A DNA stretch of 64,000 bases from JBKECY01 sp047975025 (GTDB lineage: Bacteria > Bacillota > Clostridia > Lachnospirales > Lachnospiraceae): the NCBI GenBank assembly GCA_047975025.1, contig JBKECY010000052.1, forward strand, positions 99,469 to 163,468, written 5' to 3'. How positions within the stretch are numbered: position 1 is the first letter of the stretch; the number at the start of each line of letters is the position of its first letter. The position numbers were made by a program, and so were the translations under genes. Below the pieces are notes generated by a model, which was given only the letters and a program-made list of their open reading frames with translations, was not told where the DNA came from and searched no databases. Shown here in pieces: positions 60,202-64,000 of this stretch.

Positions 60202-61332
60202 CTATGATCGGATTGCTTTTTTATACTCTTTGTGCATTGTGTCCTGTACTTGTGCTATATCAAATTTTTTACTCTTTGCCAGATTATATCTGCCATACTC
60301 TGCTCTTCGTTTTGTATCCTTTAGCAGAACTCCCATAGAAGCGGCAAGTGCTGCATGGTCTGTCGGTGCGCACAGCAATCCGCCCTGATCGGAAGTAATC
60401 AGATCCGTATTCCCTCTAATTGCAGATACCAGACAGGGAAGACCACAGGCCATAGCTTCCATAAGCGCAACAGGTAGTCCCTCCTGGAAGGAGGTATGGA
60501 CAAATATATCCGAAATCTTCATAAGTTGTATCACATAGCTGCGGTAGCCCAGAAATCGGACCTTTCCGGTCAGCCCCAGCTGCCGGACCTCTTCTTGCAG
60601 CTCCTCTTGCAGCGTTCCGATGCCGCAAATCAGATAGTATGTATTCTCCAGGCCGAGCCGGTGAAATGCCAGGAGCGCACTACGGTAATTCTTGCGCGGA
60701 ATCAATTCACCTACACTGATTAGGATACCGGCATCCGACGGAATCTGCAGCTGTGCACAATACTGCGCTTTCAGAGTCGGTACTTCTGCAATCTTAACTG
60801 TATCGATTCCCACCCCCGGCACATACAGTACCTTGCCCCGGACAGGCATGGTGCTTGCCGCGCGGTAGTCTTCTCTGTTAATACAAATCAGATGATCCGT
60901 ATATCTGGCACATACTTTTTCCATGGTTTTATACAGCACTTTCTTCCGAAAAGAGCTTCCCTCATAAAAAGCAAAGCCATGTGTTGTATAGAACACATGC
61001 CGCAGGCGGCATCTATGTGCGGCCCACCTGGCAAATACACTTACAATCGGATTATGCGTATCCAGAATATCAATCTGCTCATCGCGCATGATCTGCTTGA
61101 GTTTGCGGTAAGCCGCAATGTTTCTGCCGCTGCAAGGAGTACGGGAAAAGTCAACTTCATGCAATATGACCCCCGCTTCTTTTAATTTTTCCAGATTCCG
61201 GTTATATGCAGCGTTTGTAAAATTCGAAGCGCAGTGAACTTCACAGTGTAATTCTCTTAGGATTTTGATATTAGATAACTCAAATGTAGCCAGGAAATCA
61301 CCGTACGTCGCCGTAAATAATACCTTTTTCAT
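60202..61332 (-). CDS. Glycosyltransferase family 4 (EpsD-like)
   Basis: The 376-residue GT-B enzyme shows an N-terminal acceptor half (FTATYGDFLATFELSNIKIL; DILDTHNPIVSVFARWAAHR). The donor half has ISVGELIPRKNYRSALLAFH, VRFLGYRSYVIQLMKISDIF and the EX7E motif FQEGLPVALMEAMACGLPCL. It resembles EpsD-type N-acetylhexosamine or galactose transferases of exopolysaccharide loci; the sugar cannot be read by eye. Its start overlaps the end of the upstream transferase gene by 35 bp, showing tight coupling. Confidence 0.9.
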   Translation of the reverse strand: MKKVLFTATYGDFLATFELSNIKILRELHCEVHCASNFTNAAYNRNLEKLKEAGVILHEVDFSRTPCSGRNIAAYRKLKQIMRDEQIDILDTHNPIVSVFARWAAHRCRLRHVFYTTHGFAFYEGSSFRKKVLYKTMEKVCARYTDHLICINREDYRAASTMPVRGKVLYVPGVGIDTVKIAEVPTLKAQYCAQLQIPSDAGILISVGELIPRKNYRSALLAFHRLGLENTYYLICGIGTLQEELQEEVRQLGLTGKVRFLGYRSYVIQLMKISDIFVHTSFQEGLPVALMEAMACGLPCLVSAIRGNTDLITSDQGGLLCAPTDHAALAASMGVLLKDTKRRAEYGRYNLAKSKKFDIAQVQDTMHKEYKKAIRS

Positions 61333-62542
61333 CTATCTCTTCGACCCCACCGTTGCTGATCAATCGGTCAAAGCACATTTCATACCGATTGACTATATAT
61401 GCCCAACTGTTTCTATCCTCAACACGCCTTCTGGCGCGTCTTCCCAATTCATCTATCCTTGCCGTATCCATTTCTTCTGCTTTTACTATCAGAGAGGACA
61501 GACTTCCGGACTTTTTGTTCCAATACAAGGCTGTATTTCCGGCAACCTCCTCGTTGAATCCGACACTAAGCACCAGATTCAGGCGGGTACTTGCCAGGGA
61601 TTCCAGCAGTGTTGGATTGGTGCCGCCCACCTCGTGTCCATGCAGATAGGCAAATGCATTTTCCCTGATTTTTCGAAGCAATGCCGCATCATACACCGTA
61701 CCTGCAAATTTGATTCTGTCATCCTGTGTAAATCCGGTAGAAGCCAGCAGTTCTTTGTAGAACTTCCCCGATGCCTGTGTAATGACGACCAGCTTTTTAG
61801 CAGTGCTGCTTTTCATGAATTCACGCAGCATGGTTTCATAATTATTCTCCGGCACAAAGCGGCCTACGATCAGATAATAATCTCCGGGAGCTGTTGCATT
61901 CGCCTGAAACCAAGCCGCAAGCTCCGGACTGGCATCCGGCGGCGAGGCCTCATGTAAATCCGTCCCATAGGAGATAAAAATAGTTTCCGGATGATACTTC
62001 CTATACGTCTTTTGAATATAATATTCAATCAGGCGGCTGTCACAAATCAGAAGATCCGCATGCTTTACCATGAACCTTTCCGAGAGCTTCCAATAGTGCC
62101 GTATGAATGCATTCCATTTGGCACGCTTCCATTCATGTCCGTCCGGATTGACTAACAGCATCCCGCCCAGCCTCTCGATCTGTCTTTTGAAATGCCCGAT
62201 AAAAGGTCCGATACGACAGGCCAGAATATAGAAAATCGGTTTGGAGATTTTATGTGCTTTAACATACCGTATGGCGGTATGCAATGCCTCCAAGTCATAA
62301 ATGACCGCTTTGGCAGCTCCGCATTTTTTCCAGAGAAAGGGCATACAGTGTGCCCCATTATGCATAGCAGGTCTTTTCCCTGCCTCGCCTCTGTCATATG
62401 CACAGGCAACATGATATTGCAGCAATTCGGATTTCTTGTACTGTGTCAGCTTTTCCACAAAAGTTTCATACCCGCCATACTGGGCAGGGATTCCTTTGGA
62501 ACCTATAATAAAAACATGCTGTATCTTTTGTTTTTTGCTCAT
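61298..62542 (-). CDS. DUF1972/GT4 glycosyltransferase, rhamnosyltransferase-like
   Basis: ATG 62540-62542 is chosen, 8 bp after AGGAG. The 414-residue protein has the DUF1972 opening VFIIGSKGIPAQYGGYETFV followed by YILACRIGPFI and VNPDGHEWKRAKWN. The GT-B donor half has YYLIVGRFVPENNYETMLRE and HEVGGTNPTLLESLASTRLN. This organisation matches the beta-1,4-rhamnosyltransferase Cps2T and relatives, which act early in capsule unit assembly. The order in the operon (this gene, GT4, capsule transferase, flippase) fits a Wzx-type pathway. Confidence 0.9.
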   Translation of the reverse strand: MSKKQKIQHVFIIGSKGIPAQYGGYETFVEKLTQYKKSELLQYHVACAYDRGEAGKRPAMHNGAHCMPFLWKKCGAAKAVIYDLEALHTAIRYVKAHKISKPIFYILACRIGPFIGHFKRQIERLGGMLLVNPDGHEWKRAKWNAFIRHYWKLSERFMVKHADLLICDSRLIEYYIQKTYRKYHPETIFISYGTDLHEASPPDASPELAAWFQANATAPGDYYLIVGRFVPENNYETMLREFMKSSTAKKLVVITQASGKFYKELLASTGFTQDDRIKFAGTVYDAALLRKIRENAFAYLHGHEVGGTNPTLLESLASTRLNLVLSVGFNEEVAGNTALYWNKKSGSLSSLIVKAEEMDTARIDELGRRARRRVEDRNSWAYIVNRYEMCFDRLISNGGVEEIDEKGIIYGDVR

Positions 62543-62556
62543 AGTCAACTCCTATC

Positions 62557-63834
62557 TCAGTCAGAACTCACCCTTTTTCTCAGGATTATTCTGCCTACAA
62601 TCACGACTGCAATCACTGCTATGACAGTGACGACAAGCAGTACATTTTCATCGTTTTGACCGCTGCCCTCTTCTGTTGCATCAGAAGTGCCTGACACGAC
62701 CGTACCCCTTAACTCCTTGTCTGTCAGTTTTGCAACTTCTACAGTGACCGGTGTACTTGCAAAATCCGTAGAATTGTCTCCATTGTGCTGCTCTACAAAA
62801 AGCAGTAATTCATCTGTGTCCGCTGCCTGCTGCGGCAGCGTCAGTACCGCAGTGCCTTCCTCCTCTGTCTCCCCCAACTCTTTTAACTTTCCATAATAGC
62901 TCACAGTCCCCTCCTGCGTCCGCAGTAACGCTGAGAGCGTATACTCTTTCGTGTCTTCCGGCAGCTGTACATTGCGGTATGTCACCGTTACTTCCTCTGC
63001 GGCGCCGACGACTACATCCGCTTCGAACTTCGGCGACATGTCATCATCAATGACCGTCATCTTAAGTGAGGTATCGCTGACGTATTTCATCATGCTGCTG
63101 CCAGCTTCGAACTGCTTGCCCCCGACAGCCGCAGATACGAACAGCACCTGGCTGGTGTCAATCGTCATGGCCGGGCGAACGAAGTAGGACTGTGCCACAT
63201 TAGAACCTTTTTCGAATACTATTTTGTATGAACCCGCAACGATATTTTGTTCCGTATCCCCCTGGGTTCGCAGCCACCAGAATTCTGACCTGTCACCATA
63301 GGTTCTGGCCCCATACCACCCGGCACTGATCAACGTGCCCTCTTCATAACTGAGCGGCCAGATGTACTGATTTTTAACAGGCTTCTTATCTGCCGTATCC
63401 GAGAGTACACGCGGAAGAATCATACTGCTTTCTGCCAGGGGCAGCTGTTCATAGATGCGCTCCATCTTGGCTTGCAGCACACTTCCCGCATAGACTGATG
63501 TATCCAGATCACTAAATACGCTTTTGCCAAAATCCGGCTCACTGGAAAACAGTGTCAATGCTGCTGCATCGTCGGATGCGTTAATCCCCTCATCTCCCAG
63601 ACCAACGACATACCACTGGTATCCGCCATAGCCCAAGATGGTGCTGTTCTCCACTGTGGTATCCCCTAGTGCCATCTGAATACTTTCCCCGGCAAGGAAG
63701 CCCTTATAATCCATATAGATCACCTCGGCCGCAGGAACTGCAACCTCGTTCATTCCTATAAAAATCCAGGCAAGGCAGATGATACAGAATATTTTTATAT
63801 ACATTTTTATATGTTTAGTGTGTTTCATCTTCAT
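62557..63834 (-). CDS. Secreted, membrane-anchored protein with DUF6273-like domain
   Basis: The 425-residue protein has an N-terminal signal/anchor (residues about 12-36). The domain that follows contains GYGGYQWYVVGLGDEG, WWLRTQGDTEQN and YFVRPAMTID; the WWLRT...VRPA pattern recalls the DUF6273 group of extracellular proteins. Toward the end come a beta-rich region, a Ser/Gly/Glu linker and a C-terminal membrane helix with a basic tail (VLLVVTVIAVIAVVIVGRII then RKR). Function is unknown. Its ATG overlaps the stop of the upstream ABC-ATPase remnant by one base (TAATG), so it was originally translated after that ATPase. Loss of the upstream gene may lower its expression. Confidence 0.75.
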   Translation of the reverse strand: MKMKHTKHIKMYIKIFCIICLAWIFIGMNEVAVPAAEVIYMDYKGFLAGESIQMALGDTTVENSTILGYGGYQWYVVGLGDEGINASDDAAALTLFSSEPDFGKSVFSDLDTSVYAGSVLQAKMERIYEQLPLAESSMILPRVLSDTADKKPVKNQYIWPLSYEEGTLISAGWYGARTYGDRSEFWWLRTQGDTEQNIVAGSYKIVFEKGSNVAQSYFVRPAMTIDTSQVLFVSAAVGGKQFEAGSSMMKYVSDTSLKMTVIDDDMSPKFEADVVVGAAEEVTVTYRNVQLPEDTKEYTLSALLRTQEGTVSYYGKLKELGETEEEGTAVLTLPQQAADTDELLLFVEQHNGDNSTDFASTPVTVEVAKLTDKELRGTVVSGTSDATEEGSGQNDENVLLVVTVIAVIAVVIVGRIILRKRVSSD

Positions 63835-63884
63835 TATGCATGCACCAGCTTTCCGTCTTCTATACGAACCGTCCTGTCGCAGTG
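63834..63884 (-). pseudogene. C-terminal remnant of an ABC transporter ATPase, cut by the IS element
   Basis: Reading leftward, about 16 codons end in CDRTVRIEDGKLVHA and TAA (63834-63836). A CDRTxRIEDGKL ending is characteristic of LolD/MacB-type ABC ATPases after the switch histidine. The frame is lost at the IS3-like end near 63883, so the rest of the gene is either beyond the insertion or gone. The intact gene was the translational neighbour of the secreted protein at 62557-63834. Confidence 0.75.
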
Positions 63885-64000
63885 GAGTGCCCCCCGATCT
63901 TTGTACCAGTGGAAGAGTTAGTTTTGATATGATAAACTAACAAAAAGGAGCAGTACAAAAATGGGAAAAGCAAGGTACACAACGGAGCAAATCATCGTCA
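63883..64000 (+). mobile_element. Left end of an IS3-family insertion sequence (continues past window)
   Basis: The element probably begins at TGGAGTGCCCCCC (63883), starting with TG as IS3 ends do. A leader with AAAAAGGAG and then an orfA-type transposase start at 63961 follow. The right end and target duplication lie outside the window, so the exact boundary is tentative. Confidence 0.75.
63961..64000 (+). CDS. IS3-family transposase OrfA, N-terminus only
   Basis: The visible 13 codons read MGKARYTTEQIIV, the start of IS3-family OrfA proteins (typically M-G-x-x-R-Y-T-x-E-Q-I-I). OrfA supplies the helix-turn-helix that binds the element's ends and is usually joined to OrfB by a -1 frameshift. 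AAGGAG lies about 10 bp before the ATG. The gene is cut by the window edge. Confidence 0.85.
   Translation, partial: MGKARYTTEQIIV

Overview
The window reads as chromosome from a Gram-positive, probably anaerobic Clostridia member, most likely Lachnospiraceae-like. Support for this: AGGAGG-type ribosome sites, VanS/VanR-like and LytTR two-component systems, RbsABC-type sugar importers, a KTGD-type wall-sorting tail, choline-binding-like wall repeats, and a polyphosphate polymerase/DUF4956/carbohydrate-binding trio. The family assignment is inference. No rRNA, tRNA or CRISPR array was seen.

Layout. (1) 1-4.3 kb: start of a sugar-binding lipoprotein gene, an IolE-like isomerase/dehydratase, a Gfo/Idh/MocA dehydrogenase and an AraC regulator. 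(2) 4.3-11.6 kb: catalase, two small membrane proteins, a VanS/VanR-like two-component system and a frameshifted corA. (3) 11.7-13.8 kb: an AT-rich AAA ATPase plus TOPRIM-like pair, a candidate defence module. (4) 13.9-33.2 kb: a large sugar or polyol catabolic regulon, interrupted only by a hipB and a broken hipA (18.9-20.5 kb). It holds a xylulokinase-like kinase, an iron alcohol dehydrogenase, a GntR regulator, glycerol dehydrogenase, a two-permease RbsABC-type importer, two zinc dehydrogenases, a cupin isomerase, an SMP-30 lactonase, an AroE-like dehydrogenase, a phosphotriesterase-family lactonase, a KDPG-type aldolase and a 2-hydroxyacid dehydrogenase. Five copies of a dyad close to TAATGT-N4-ACATTA lie at its promoters and define a probable GntR regulon. 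(5) 33.2-38.7 kb: carbohydrate-binding protein, DUF4956 and VTC polyphosphate polymerase behind an OmpR-type two-component system. (6) 38.7-46.2 kb: AraC regulator, a pair of half-size ABC transporters and a complete ECF transporter. (7) 46.4-48 kb: YefM/YoeB toxin-antitoxin and DegV. (8) 48.1-57.5 kb: two large surface proteins, one with an FMN-binding domain, and a LytTR regulator flanked by two paralogous GHKL kinases, one of them frameshifted. (9) 57.8-63.8 kb: flippase and glycosyltransferases for a surface polysaccharide, then a secreted protein. (10) 63.8-64 kb: an IS3-type element has cut an ABC-transporter ATPase gene, leaving about its last 16 codons.

Three genes are broken by single events: corA by +1 base, hipA by an in-frame TAA and a sensor kinase by +1 A. 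Each could be real decay or a sequencing error. The likeliest new biology is the GntR-controlled pathway, which pairs an AroE-like enzyme and a lactonase with a KDPG-type aldolase but has no sugar-acid dehydratase in view. Next come the ABC-pair plus ECF locus and the ATPase/TOPRIM pair.
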